A DNA stretch of 64,000 bases from Ruegeria arenilitoris (lineage in GTDB: Bacteria > Pseudomonadota > Alphaproteobacteria > Rhodobacterales > Rhodobacteraceae): assembly GCF_013035315.1 (NCBI RefSeq), contig NZ_WQHP01000006.1, positions 297,349 through 361,348 of the forward strand, given 5' to 3'. This document shows positions 14,934-23,835 of the stretch, piece by piece. Position 1 is the stretch's first letter, and each line of letters begins with the position of its first letter. The notes under the pieces are model-generated. The model saw nothing but the letters and a program-made list of their open reading frames with translations. It was not told where the DNA came from and did not search any database. The position numbers were made by a program, and so were the translations under genes.

Positions 14934-15958
14934 AGCCTTTTGCGGGACGTCTTGTCCTGCATCACGGACCGCACCATTTTGCCGAATGCTTTGTCGCGTG
15001 CCCGTGATTCCGCCACGGTCTCAGAGTTTCTCTGATCCTCGCGCCGCAGTTTTTGCCAACGGGCCAAACGTTCTGGGTCCAGCGTTCCTTCGGCGATGGC
15101 ATGCTGCACGGCACAGCCGGGTTCGCTTTGGTGTTGGCAATCCGAGAAGCGGCAATCATTTGCCAGATCCAGAATGTCGGAGAAAACTTCATCCACGCCG
15201 TCTTGCGCATCCAGCAAACGCAGGGCGCGCATACCGGGCGTGTCGACCAGCCATCCGCCATTGCGCATCGGATGCAGCGCTCGCGCAGTCGTCGTGTGCC
15301 GACCGCGTGCGTCATCCTCACGAATGCCCGCAGTGGCCTGATGCAGACCTGTCATGGAATTGGCCAGTGTCGTTTTGCCGACGCCAGAAGATCCAACCAG
15401 CGCTGCGGTTTGCCCTGTTGGGCACCAGGACAGCAGGTTCTGAACGTCGCTCTCATCCAGAGCATTGACTGCAAGCACGGTCAGAAACGCAGCCAGCGCC
15501 TCGGCTTTTTGGACAAAGACTTTGGGGTCGTCGCAGGTGTCGGCTTTGGTCAGGACAACCACCGGATAGCACCCAGCCTGATGCGCCAGCGCCAGATAGC
15601 GCTCAAGGCGCGCCAGATTGAAATCAGCGTTGCACGAGCTGACGATGAACAGCACATCCACGTTGGCCGCGATCAATTGGGCCTCGGCCCCGGTGCCTGC
15701 GGCCCGCCGTTGCAAAAGGCTGCGGCGATCCAACAGGCTCTGCACGCGGTTTTGGTCATCCACCAACACCCAGTCGCCGACGGCCAATGTGCCGGTCGAC
15801 TGATTTGGTGTGAACAGAGTGGATTCACCGTCCGAGCTCACGCCAGTCAGGCGATCACGATGAACGGCGGTGATGCGAAAGGGAATGTAAGTAGGGTTGG
15901 CCGCGTGCTGCGCGGCAAAGTGTGAGGACCATCCAAGGTCCGAAAGTGTAAGGGACAT
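14930..15958 (-). CDS. rsgA: Ribosome small subunit-dependent GTPase A
   Basis: A 342-residue circularly permuted GTPase. The motif order G4 (TKAD, 137-140), G1 (GSSGVGKTTL, 189-198), G3 (DTPG) is diagnostic of RsgA/YjeQ. It has an N-terminal OB-fold and a C-terminal zinc knuckle (CRFSDCQHQSEPGC). It matures the 30S subunit. The ATG at 15958 gives a normal N-terminus (MSLTLSDLGW). It stands alone, convergent with the hydrolase and followed upstream by the SRP RNA gene on the same strand. Confidence 0.94.
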   Translation of the reverse strand: MSLTLSDLGWSSHFAAQHAANPTYIPFRITAVHRDRLTGVSSDGESTLFTPNQSTGTLAVGDWVLVDDQNRVQSLLDRRSLLQRRAAGTGAEAQLIAANVDVLFIVSSCNADFNLARLERYLALAHQAGCYPVVVLTKADTCDDPKVFVQKAEALAAFLTVLAVNALDESDVQNLLSWCPTGQTAALVGSSGVGKTTLANSMTGLHQATAGIREDDARGRHTTTARALHPMRNGGWLVDTPGMRALRLLDAQDGVDEVFSDILDLANDCRFSDCQHQSEPGCAVQHAIAEGTLDPERLARWQKLRREDQRNSETVAESRARDKAFGKMVRSVMQDKTSRKRL

Positions 15959-16118
15959 TGTTCTGCCTGTGTTCAGGTACAGCAATCCTACCGGATGGCG
16001 GTCGCGCATCCGTCGGTAATGTGTTCAGGCAGGTGCGAGTATAGGGTTCAGAAACGCTCTGCCCGAAGGGTTTTTTCGACAATCATAAAAGCCCTCCTGC
16101 GGCTAAAGGTTCGCGTTG

Positions 16119-16217
16119 AGTGAGAGGTTGGACATCGACCCAAGCGGGGCTCGTTGTGGCTGCTTCCTTCCGGACCTGACCAGGTTGGCGAGGCGCTCGC
16201 CCGCGCCAACCTCTCAA
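16119..16217 (-). ncRNA. ffs: Signal recognition particle RNA (4.5S, small bacterial type)
   Basis: On the minus strand the apical hairpin shows the hallmark SRP core: CAGGTCCGGAAGGAAGCAGC with the GGAA tetraloop and the asymmetric loop bound by Ffh. Terminal sequences GAGAGGTTGG (16215-16206) and CCAACCTCTC (16131-16122) pair to close the long hairpin, giving about 99 bases. The RNA partners Ffh for co-translational membrane targeting. The exact ends are estimated to within a few bases. Confidence 0.95.
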
Positions 16218-16255
16218 CGGGAGATATAGGCAAGACCGGCGGGAATGACAACCCG

Positions 16256-18109
16256 TCACAATAAGAGTTGAATGTGCAAGAACCCATCTGCATCTGTGCC
16301 AATCAGCTTCGGGTCGAACCGGGCAATCTCAGCCAGATGATCCTGCGCCTTGGGGCTGGTTTTCAACAAGGCCGACGTGCCGGACACAGGTGCAAATCTG
16401 AACGGGGACGGGCCGTTGCTGAGGGACTCTGGAGGCAGTTCCCCGGTCAGATAGTCTTTCAGCACCTGCTGGATCGACAGGGCCGGAAGAGTAAGAGGTT
16501 TGGCATCCGCTACAAAAGGGAAATGCCCGCCACCGCTGGCCCGGTAATTGTTGAGCGCGACAACGAAACGTTGATTTTCAGTCACCGGGCGGTTTTCGAA
16601 ACGAACATCCCGGACGCGCCTGTGGTCAGAGTTCACCAGCTGTCCTGTCGCGTCGAAACGGGGCGGCATGCTCAGATCAATTGCGTAGCTGAGCCCAAAC
16701 AGAACATCGAAGTTATGTCCGACGCGGTCCGCGTTAACCAGTTCGATCGGTGCGTCTTGATTTATCTGGTTGAAAACGCCGGCGGACATCTCCAGCCAAT
16801 CCAAAACCTGCGCGCCAGACATCTCAACCGCGCGCAGTTCGTTCGGAAAGATATTCAGGTCAGCCACATGGCGCATGCGCAAAACACCGGGCGGAATGTC
16901 TGTATAGAACCGTGGCCCTGCGCGGCCGCCGAATTTGGACGGAGCAGCCGCGGATAGCACCGGCAGGCCCTCATGGTCTGTGCCCACAAGGTTCCGCCTC
17001 AGCGCAGAGGCCTGTGCGTCCGCCAGCACGGCAAGCGCGCGGTCTTTGGCACAAAAGCTGAAAAAGCTGTGCAGGTGGACATCGGTTTGTCCGATCGGTT
17101 GTTCGGCACGTCCTCGGGTGGCGGAATGAAGCGCGGAGAAAAGCGACGTCAGTTCCGGATCCTCAGGTGCGTTCGTGACCGGGCGCAGTTCAGCCGTATG
17201 GGCTGAAACCGACCACACTTGTCCGGCAGTCGCGGTCAGCTCCAGGTCGATGACCCCCAGATGCGACCCGGCTGAACCGGGCATGACGACAGGAATGCCG
17301 TGTACCAGACCGCGTTCAGCGTCGACGTACCGTTGCCCGGAATGAGCCGTTCCCGGAAGTGTCTGATGAGTATGCCCGGCGATGATTGCGTCGATACCGC
17401 CAATAGCGCACAGCGGAATCACTGCGTTTTCCAGATCGGGCGCGGGTGTAGACGGACCCAGCCCGGAGTGGGCCAGCGCAACGATCACATCGCACCCTTC
17501 TGATTGAAGCGTGGACACGGATTGCCGAGCACAAGTCAGAATGTCTTCGATCCGAACATCTTCGTCCAGCCGATGAGATTCCCAGTTTCGGGTCTGAGGT
17601 GGAAGGACTGAAAAGACTCCAATTTTTAAATCATGCTTTCGTCCATCAATGGTAACCTCACGGGTCAGAACCAAATGATCCGTCCAACTCGTTGTGGCGC
17701 CGGGTTGGTGGACGTTGCTGCAAATCACCGGGCACGGAGCCTGCAACAGGATGCGGTCCAGAACTCTTTGACCAAAACCGAAATCGTGGTTTCCCAGCCC
17801 GACGGCGTCATATCCCAACGCTTTGAAGGCTTGCATCAACGGATGAGGGCGATCGACTTGTTCAGCGGCCAGATCTCCGACCGGAGTGCCTTGCAGGGAA
17901 TCTCCGTTGTCGAACAGCAAGACGACAGCGCCCTCGGCCTCAGCTTGTTCTCTGGCATCCCGGATAAGACTGGCAGTCCGCGTCAGGCCAATCGTTGGCT
18001 CGGGCCTGTCTGAATAATAGTCGAAACTCCTGAGGTTCATATGCAGATCGGTGGTGGCCAGGATGCGAAGCCGCACGGATTGCGATGGCAAGGTCAGGGG
18101 AAGTTTCAA
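16256..18109 (-). CDS. Bifunctional 2',3'-cyclic-nucleotide 2'-phosphodiesterase/3'-nucleotidase-like protein
   Basis: A 617-residue protein of the CpdB/UshA type. The N-terminal metallophosphoesterase shows ATTDLHMN, FDNGDSLQG, GLGNHDFGFG, ALAHSGLG and AGHTHQ, the complete metal-ligand set; the C-terminal 5'-nucleotidase domain begins near residue 350. It would hydrolyse cyclic nucleotides and 3'-nucleotides. Oddly there is no signal peptide, although CpdB is normally periplasmic: the first metal motif begins only about 19 residues after the start. The start is a TTG at 18109 with a weak ribosome site, and an in-frame TAG lies two codons upstream, so a truncated N-terminus or a cytoplasmic version are both possible. 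Confidence 0.88.
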   Translation of the reverse strand: MKLPLTLPSQSVRLRILATTDLHMNLRSFDYYSDRPEPTIGLTRTASLIRDAREQAEAEGAVVLLFDNGDSLQGTPVGDLAAEQVDRPHPLMQAFKALGYDAVGLGNHDFGFGQRVLDRILLQAPCPVICSNVHQPGATTSWTDHLVLTREVTIDGRKHDLKIGVFSVLPPQTRNWESHRLDEDVRIEDILTCARQSVSTLQSEGCDVIVALAHSGLGPSTPAPDLENAVIPLCAIGGIDAIIAGHTHQTLPGTAHSGQRYVDAERGLVHGIPVVMPGSAGSHLGVIDLELTATAGQVWSVSAHTAELRPVTNAPEDPELTSLFSALHSATRGRAEQPIGQTDVHLHSFFSFCAKDRALAVLADAQASALRRNLVGTDHEGLPVLSAAAPSKFGGRAGPRFYTDIPPGVLRMRHVADLNIFPNELRAVEMSGAQVLDWLEMSAGVFNQINQDAPIELVNADRVGHNFDVLFGLSYAIDLSMPPRFDATGQLVNSDHRRVRDVRFENRPVTENQRFVVALNNYRASGGGHFPFVADAKPLTLPALSIQQVLKDYLTGELPPESLSNGPSPFRFAPVSGTSALLKTSPKAQDHLAEIARFDPKLIGTDADGFLHIQLLL

Positions 18110-18283
18110 AATTCTACTTCTGGCGTATTTGCATTATTCAATTTCAACAAAAAGATTATTCCCTGCAAATTTCAAGGCTTAGCTAAACCCATTTGACGGA
18201 AAACGGGAATTCCAAGCGGAAATCACCGTTGCAACTGTTGGGCCGTCATGGCAGCCCTGTGCGCACTAGCCTAAGGATAACTC

Positions 18284-19264
18284 ATGAAAAATGCGGAATA
18301 TGTGACCTTTGGTGGCTCGGGATTGGATCGCGCGGCACATATTCGTGGTGATGCGGAAAAACTCGGGCAGGCGCGGCAACATCCCGGTGCGAAATGCCTG
18401 TTGTTGTGGCGCGGCAAGGTCCTGGTGAAGGGTGAAGCGCTGGATCAACTCGGGTTTGTATCCATGACCCACAAGTTGGTTGAAAGCGGTCCGGGTGGCT
18501 CGGTCGAGCAGCCTGTCTTCCTGGGCATGTCCGATGACGCGCCGGTGTTTGCCGCCGATATCTCGGGCTGGGCAGCGGACGGATTGGATTTGTCGGGTGT
18601 CGGCGCTTTTGTGGACCGAAGCGAGCAGCAGCACCCTGATTTGCCGCAGGGCCATGTCTTTGCCGAACTGCGCCGGATCATGACCCGCCTTTCGACGCGC
18701 GATGCAGAATTGGCCGCCTCGGCCAAGGCGGTCATCGGTTGGCATGAAACCCACCGCTTCTGTGCCCGGTGTGGCGCTGCCAGTGAGCTGGCGCAAGCCG
18801 GATGGCAGCGCAGCTGCCCGTCCTGTGGCGCGCAGCATTTTCCGCGTACGGACCCGGTGGTCATCATGCTGATCACCTACGGCGATTCGGTGCTGATGGG
18901 GCGGTCGCCTGGCTGGCCCGAGGGGATGTATTCGCTGCTGGCCGGATTTGTGGAACCCGGCGAAACGCTGGAAGCTGCGGTTCGGCGCGAAGTGCTGGAG
19001 GAAGCGGGGGTTCCGGTCGGGGCTGTCAGCTATCTGTCCAGCCAGCCCTGGCCTTTCCCGGCGTCGCTGATGTTTGGCTGCGCGGGCGAGGCCTTGTCGC
19101 GTGACATCACGATTGATCCGGTCGAAATCGAAGATGCCATGTGGGTCAGTAAGTCTGAAATGATGCAGGCGTTTGCGGGTGAGCATCCCAAGCTGCTACC
19201 GGCTCGCAAAGGTGCGATTGCGCATTTCCTTCTGCAAAACTGGCTTGCGGATACCCTGGACTGA
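18284..19264 (+). CDS. nudC: NAD(+) diphosphatase (NADH pyrophosphatase / RNA decapping hydrolase)
   Basis: A 326-residue Nudix enzyme with the NudC architecture: an N-terminal domain, a four-Cys zinc ribbon (CARCGAASE... CPSCGAQ, about residues 163-186) and a Nudix domain with GFVEPGETLEAAVRREVLEE (residues 221-240). The downstream SQPWPFPASLM is the NudC specificity motif. It cleaves NAD(H) to NMN(H) and AMP, and removes NAD caps from RNA. AAGGATAAC precedes the ATG at 18284. The two following genes run in the same direction. Confidence 0.95.
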   Translation: MKNAEYVTFGGSGLDRAAHIRGDAEKLGQARQHPGAKCLLLWRGKVLVKGEALDQLGFVSMTHKLVESGPGGSVEQPVFLGMSDDAPVFAADISGWAADGLDLSGVGAFVDRSEQQHPDLPQGHVFAELRRIMTRLSTRDAELAASAKAVIGWHETHRFCARCGAASELAQAGWQRSCPSCGAQHFPRTDPVVIMLITYGDSVLMGRSPGWPEGMYSLLAGFVEPGETLEAAVRREVLEEAGVPVGAVSYLSSQPWPFPASLMFGCAGEALSRDITIDPVEIEDAMWVSKSEMMQAFAGEHPKLLPARKGAIAHFLLQNWLADTLD

Positions 19265-19304
19265 CAAAATACTGAGCTGAATAGCAAGAGACCCTCGAAC
19301 CCCA

Positions 19305-19772
19305 ATGCAGTTTACAGCGCGCGAAGACATCGAAGCACCCATCAACGCCGTATTCGAGATGGTTGCCGATTTTGAACGGTTCGAACGCATTGCGATGCGC
19401 CGTGGGATCGAGGTGCGGCGAACGTCCGGCCACATGGGAGTGGTCCCGGGCACAGCGTGGGAGACCGAGTTCAAATTGCGTGGTAAGACCCGACAGATCT
19501 CGGTCGAAATGACCGAATGTGATCCACCGTCGCTGATGCGGTTCGAGGCTGCCAGCAAGGGGATGTACGGCGTCACGACAGTTGAGCTTTTGGCCTTGTC
19601 GCCGCGCCGCACCCGCCTGAGCTTGGATATGGCCCTGTCGGCAAAGTCGCTGCCAGCTCGGCTGTTGCTGCAATCGCTGAGGCTTGGTCAATCCCGATTC
19701 AAGCGCCAATTTCAGCTGCGCCTCACTGAGTTTGCCCGAGAAATGGAACAGCGCCACATTCACGGGCGGTGA
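19305..19772 (+). CDS. SRPBCC (START-like) domain protein
   Basis: A 155-residue protein consisting of one SRPBCC domain. It begins with the typical first strand and helix FTAREDIEAPINAVFEMVAD and ends with the long C-terminal helix, with a central beta sheet forming a hydrophobic pocket. Such proteins bind lipids or small hydrophobic molecules, or act as cyclases; nothing visible decides the ligand. It lies 40 bases after nudC and overlaps a possible GTG start of the next gene, so the three are probably co-transcribed. Confidence 0.78.
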   Translation: MQFTAREDIEAPINAVFEMVADFERFERIAMRRGIEVRRTSGHMGVVPGTAWETEFKLRGKTRQISVEMTECDPPSLMRFEAASKGMYGVTTVELLALSPRRTRLSLDMALSAKSLPARLLLQSLRLGQSRFKRQFQLRLTEFAREMEQRHIHGR

Positions 19773-19804
19773 GCAGACCAGCCAAACGCTTGGAAGGACG
19801 CGAA

Positions 19805-20272
19805 ATGGATGGCATCGAAATCCGCAAAGCGGTCCTAGCGGACGCCGAAGGCATCTCGGGCGTATTGCGGGAAATAGCTGCGGCGGGAAAACGCAATAAA
19901 CCGAGTGACGTTGATTTCGTGAGGCAGCACTACGTGATCGACCCGGATCGTATCAGATGCTCGGTCGCAGCTCAGGACAATCGGATACTGGGGTTTCAGT
20001 CCCTGAAGTGGGCGGTTGATGGCAATCCTTATGGTGCGCCGGTCGGGTGGGGCGTTATCGGCACGCATATCCGCCCGTCCGCGGCGCGACGCGGTGTTGG
20101 GCGCGCCTTGTTCCGCGAGACACTGTTGGCGGCGCGGGCGCATGACCTTCCGGCTATTGATGCCACCATCGCCGCCAAAAATGCCGAAGGTCTGGCCTAT
20201 TACGCGGCGATGGGATTTGTGGACTATCGGCAGTTGGATGGTGCCCAGTGCAAACGCTTTACCATCACTTAG
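19805..20272 (+). CDS. GNAT-family N-acetyltransferase
   Basis: A 155-residue acetyltransferase-fold protein. It opens with IRKAVLADAEGISGVLREI and carries the acetyl-CoA pyrophosphate loop as IRPSAARRGVGRALF (Q/RxxGxG/A motif), followed by IAAKNAEGLAYYAAMGFVDY, the usual strand-helix end. The substrate is unknown. The ATG at 19805 has AAGGACG upstream; a GTG at 19769 overlapping the previous stop would add 12 residues and is the alternative start. It is convergent with pheA, 12 bases apart. Confidence 0.85.
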   Translation: MDGIEIRKAVLADAEGISGVLREIAAAGKRNKPSDVDFVRQHYVIDPDRIRCSVAAQDNRILGFQSLKWAVDGNPYGAPVGWGVIGTHIRPSAARRGVGRALFRETLLAARAHDLPAIDATIAAKNAEGLAYYAAMGFVDYRQLDGAQCKRFTIT

Positions 20273-20284
20273 TCACGGATCGTT

Positions 20285-21118
20285 TCAGCCGCGCGGCTGG
20301 GCGGCCGGGTAGACACCGAGAATTTCAACATTCGTCGTAAAGTGTTCCAGCTCATCCATTGCCAGTTGAACGTTCCGGTCGTCCGGGTGGCCCACTATAT
20401 CCGCATAAAACTGAGTCGCGGTGAACGACCCGTCGACCATGTAGCTTTCCAGCTTGGTCATGTTGATGCCGTTGGTCGCGAACCCACCCATCGCTTTGTA
20501 CAGAGCGGCAGGAATGTTGCGGACCTGGAAAACAAAGCTGGTGATCATGCCGTGCTCACCCCGGCGGCTGTTGTCGGCCTGCCGTGACATCACCAGAAAG
20601 CGCGTGGTGTTGTTGTCGCGATCCTCGATATGACGCGCGAGCACGTTCAACCCATAGATCTCGCCAGCCAACTCGCTGGCCAGAGCGGCCGAATGCAAAT
20701 CGCCCTGTTCGGACACTTCGCGCGCAGCGCGTGCGTTGTCGGGGCTGACGCGCCCACGGATATTGTGCTCTTTAAGGAATTCAGCGCATTGAGGCAGCAA
20801 CACCAGATGAGAATGCGCCTCGGTCACATTTTCCAGCTTGGCGCCGGGCACACCAAGCAGATTGATGTGCACCCGCACAAAGGCCTCGTCGATGATGTGC
20901 AACCCGCTGTGCGGGAGCAGCCGGTGAATATCGGCCACCCGCCCATAGGTGGTGTTCTCGACCGGCAGCATCGCCAGTTCAGCCGCGCCCGAGCGCACCG
21001 ATTCGATCACATCTTCGAAAGTCCGGCAAGGCAGAGCTTCCATATCGGGGCGGGCATTGCGGCAGGCCTCGTGGCTATAGGCGCCGGGTTCTCCCTGAAA
21101 TGCAATACGTTTGGTCAT
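20285..21118 (-). CDS. pheA: Prephenate dehydratase
   Basis: A 277-residue monofunctional enzyme of phenylalanine synthesis: prephenate to phenylpyruvate. The catalytic domain starts RIAFQGEPGAYSHEA and has LPVENTTYGRVADIH and DNNTTRFLVMSR; the C-terminal ACT domain (about residues 190-270) includes NGINMTKLESYM, the phenylalanine-binding ESRP-like region. There is no chorismate mutase domain. I use the ATG at 21118; a TTG seven codons upstream is less likely. Feedback inhibition by Phe is expected from the ACT domain. Confidence 0.95.
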   Translation of the reverse strand: MTKRIAFQGEPGAYSHEACRNARPDMEALPCRTFEDVIESVRSGAAELAMLPVENTTYGRVADIHRLLPHSGLHIIDEAFVRVHINLLGVPGAKLENVTEAHSHLVLLPQCAEFLKEHNIRGRVSPDNARAAREVSEQGDLHSAALASELAGEIYGLNVLARHIEDRDNNTTRFLVMSRQADNSRRGEHGMITSFVFQVRNIPAALYKAMGGFATNGINMTKLESYMVDGSFTATQFYADIVGHPDDRNVQLAMDELEHFTTNVEILGVYPAAQPRG

Positions 21119-21238
21119 TTGGTCGATTCCGTGCAACAAGTTCGATAATTGGGCGTTTAGTCGCGGTGTCTATACCTTGCCTCTTGTCAGGGGAAGCCTT
21201 AGACACCCCGCAGACAGCTGAAATGGACACGCGATCAA

Positions 21239-21745
21239 ATGTTCGACACGATGACAGTTACTAAGGCCGCTGCAGGCCTGTTTGGCACCTTCCTGGTGCT
21301 GCTTCTGGCCAAATGGGGCGCAGAGGTTCTTTACCATGCGGATGGGCATGGCGAGACGGCCTCGTACATCATCGAAACCGAAAGCTCGGGCGAAAGCGCC
21401 GACGGCGAAGAGGTGGTGTTCGAAGACATGCTGGCTGCTGCCGATCCGGACAAGGGCGCCCGCGTCTTCCGCAAGTGCACCGCCTGCCACAAGCTGGAAG
21501 ACGGCGCAAACGGCACTGGCCCCTATCTGTTCGCGATTGTGGACCGCCCGGTTGCCGCGGCAAAAGGGTTCACCGGATACTCTGCTGCGATGCAGGCGCA
21601 TGGCGGCAACTGGACACCCGAAGCACTGGATGCCTTCCTGACGCGCCCCAGCGCCTATATCTCGGGCACATCCATGAGCTTTGCTGGCCTGAAAAAGCCG
21701 CAAGAGCGTGCAGACCTGATTGCCTATCTGCAGACCATCAAATAA
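21239..21745 (+). CDS. Membrane-anchored c-type cytochrome (cytochrome cy/c552-like)
   Basis: A 168-residue class I cytochrome c kept in the membrane by an uncleaved N-terminal helix (about residues 8-28), followed by an acidic linker (about 29-65) and the heme domain. Heme is attached at CTACH (Cys80, Cys83, His84), with the axial Met probably in GTSMSFAGL. This anchor-linker-domain plan is that of cytochrome cy, which carries electrons from the bc1 complex to oxidases in Rhodobacter. Donors and acceptors are inferred. It is divergent from pheA and has its own terminator. Confidence 0.88.
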   Translation: MFDTMTVTKAAAGLFGTFLVLLLAKWGAEVLYHADGHGETASYIIETESSGESADGEEVVFEDMLAAADPDKGARVFRKCTACHKLEDGANGTGPYLFAIVDRPVAAAKGFTGYSAAMQAHGGNWTPEALDAFLTRPSAYISGTSMSFAGLKKPQERADLIAYLQTIK

Positions 21746-21771
21746 GAATCGACCCGGTTTCGACTGGTTCC

Positions 21772-21808
21772 AAAGCCGCTGTCCGCAAGGCAGCGGCTTT
21801 ATTTTTTG
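21772..21808 (+). terminator. Intrinsic terminator after the cytochrome c gene
   Basis: AAAGCCGCTG (21772-21781) pairs with CAGCGGCTTT (21791-21800) across a nine-base loop, followed by ATTTTTTG. Confidence 0.92.
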
Positions 21809-21921
21809 TCTAAGAAAAACTTCACAAAGTGTTCACGCATTCTAAACTTGAAACTGGCAGGGCTGGTCTTTTAGCTGGTGCCAACAAGATTAGAGACGTC
21901 AACGACCAGGGGATGAGCCAT

Positions 21922-23826
21922 ATGAAATCCATTCGAGTTTCCGCTTTAGTGCGACCACGGGATTTCGGGCGTTTAATTCACATCCTGGCATTTGGGGCCC
22001 TGTTATGTGCAGCTGCTGCGACGCAGGTCTTTGCCGAAGAAAAGATCATCAAATCGCACGGGTTCTCGGAATTTGGTGATCTGAAGTACCCCGAGGGGTT
22101 TGCACATTTCGACTATGTGAACCCGGACGCCCCGCGCGGAGGCGAACTTTCCTATGCCGCGCAGGGCACGTTCGACAGTTTCAATCCGTTCACCCGTCAG
22201 GGCCGCGCCGGTGCGCGCTCGGCCGACCAATACGAATCTTTGCTGATCGAATCGTATGATGAACCGGCCTCGTACTATGGTCTTCTGGCTGAAAGCCTTG
22301 AATACCCTGAAAGCCAGGATTGGGTGATCTTCAACATGCGACCCGAGGCGCGGTTCTCCGATGGTACTCCGGTCACGGCTGAGGATGTGGTCTTTTCCCA
22401 TAATCTGCTGTTGGATCAGGGGTTGAAATCTTACGCCGATGCGGTGCGCAAGCGGATCCCACGGGCAGAAGCATTGGATGAACATCGGGTCAAATTCTAT
22501 TTCGCCCCGGATATCCCGCGCCGGGCTTTGATCTCGCAAGTTGGCGGAACACCGGTATTCTCAAAGGCGTGGTTCGAAGCTGACCCCGAGAATCGCCGCC
22601 TGGACAAATCGCGGCTTGTTCCGGGTATCGGGTCCGCGCCCTACCTGCTGGACAGCTACGACATTAATCGTCGCATCGTTTACAAGCGTAACCCGGACTA
22701 TTGGGGTGATCACGTCAACGTAAATGTTGGTCGCAACAACTACGACAAAATCCGTATCGAATACTTCAGCGACTCGATTGCCGCGATGGAGGGGTTCAAG
22801 GCCGGGACATTCACACTGCGGCAAGAGAACAACTCGAAAAGCTGGGCCACGGCCTATGATTTCCCGGCGATTGAAAATGGCGCTGTAGTGCGTGCCGAGT
22901 TGGCGAACGGGAACGTCCCGTCGGCCAGTGGCTTCATCATGAACCTCGACCGTCCCAAGTTTCAGGACCCGAGGGTCCGAGAAGCGGTACAACTTGGGTA
23001 CAACTTCGAATGGACCAATGAGAGCCTGCAGTATGGCCTGTTCCAGCAGCGCAACTCGTTCTGGGAAGGCACGCATCTGGAAGCTAAAGGTCTGCCAGAA
23101 GGGCGTGAGTTGGAGGTACTGCAAAGCCTCGGCGATGCTGTTGACCCCGCGGTTCTGACCGAAGAACCCGTCATGGCACATGAATCGCGAGCTGCGCGCC
23201 AGAATGATCGCCGGAACCTGCGCGCAGCCATGAAATTGCTGGACGAAGCAGGTTGGATCGTTGGCGATGACGGTATCCGCCGCAACGCAAACGGCGAGGT
23301 TCTGTCCATCGAATTCCTGTCGGATCAGCCGACTTTTGATCGCATTATCCAGCCCTTTGTCGATAACCTGCGCGCGATGGGGATTGATGCGGTCTACAAC
23401 CGTGTCGACAACGCGCAGTTCACCCTGCGCCGCCGGGACCGCGACTTTGATATGATTTACGGTGGATATCCGACATCATTGCAGCCATCGACGGGTCTGT
23501 ATCAGCAATTCGGGACCGAGTCTGCGGCGTTTTCAGTGTTCAACCCATCGGGGGCGCATGGCCCCGATATCGAACCGCTGATCGACAACATCGTGGCGGC
23601 CACCGATAGCGAAGAACTTTTTGCAAATGTGCGCGCCTTGGATCGTGTTCTGCGCGCCAAGCGGATCATGGTTCCCACGTGGTATCTTGGCCAATACTGG
23701 GTTGCCTATTGGGATATGTACGAATACCCGGAAAACCTGCCGCCATATGCGCTGGGCGTCGAAGACCTCTGGTGGATTAACGCAGAGAAAGAAGCCGAGT
23801 TGAAATCTTCAGGTGCCTTGAGGTAA
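21922..23826 (+). CDS. yejA: Peptide ABC transporter substrate-binding protein, YejA-like
   Basis: A 634-residue family-5 extracellular solute-binding protein with a long signal peptide (cleavage about VFA-EEK near residue 38). The mature part starts with HGFSEFGDLKYPEGFAHFDY and YVNPDAPRGGELSY, a segment typical of the YejA/microcin C-binding branch rather than OppA or DppA. It delivers oligopeptides or peptide-like compounds to YejBEF. The ATG at 21922 has AGGGG nine bases upstream; the ATG at 21913 directly abuts that site and is less likely. It is the first gene of yejABEF; expression probably drops after the 9-base gap to yejB only modestly. Confidence 0.9.
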   Translation: MKSIRVSALVRPRDFGRLIHILAFGALLCAAAATQVFAEEKIIKSHGFSEFGDLKYPEGFAHFDYVNPDAPRGGELSYAAQGTFDSFNPFTRQGRAGARSADQYESLLIESYDEPASYYGLLAESLEYPESQDWVIFNMRPEARFSDGTPVTAEDVVFSHNLLLDQGLKSYADAVRKRIPRAEALDEHRVKFYFAPDIPRRALISQVGGTPVFSKAWFEADPENRRLDKSRLVPGIGSAPYLLDSYDINRRIVYKRNPDYWGDHVNVNVGRNNYDKIRIEYFSDSIAAMEGFKAGTFTLRQENNSKSWATAYDFPAIENGAVVRAELANGNVPSASGFIMNLDRPKFQDPRVREAVQLGYNFEWTNESLQYGLFQQRNSFWEGTHLEAKGLPEGRELEVLQSLGDAVDPAVLTEEPVMAHESRAARQNDRRNLRAAMKLLDEAGWIVGDDGIRRNANGEVLSIEFLSDQPTFDRIIQPFVDNLRAMGIDAVYNRVDNAQFTLRRRDRDFDMIYGGYPTSLQPSTGLYQQFGTESAAFSVFNPSGAHGPDIEPLIDNIVAATDSEELFANVRALDRVLRAKRIMVPTWYLGQYWVAYWDMYEYPENLPPYALGVEDLWWINAEKEAELKSSGALR

Positions 23827-23835
23827 TCCGCCCCC

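Noticed and set aside
18266..19186. 306-residue open frame antisense to nudC
   Set aside because: NudC motifs on the plus strand are complete; the minus frame has no domain.
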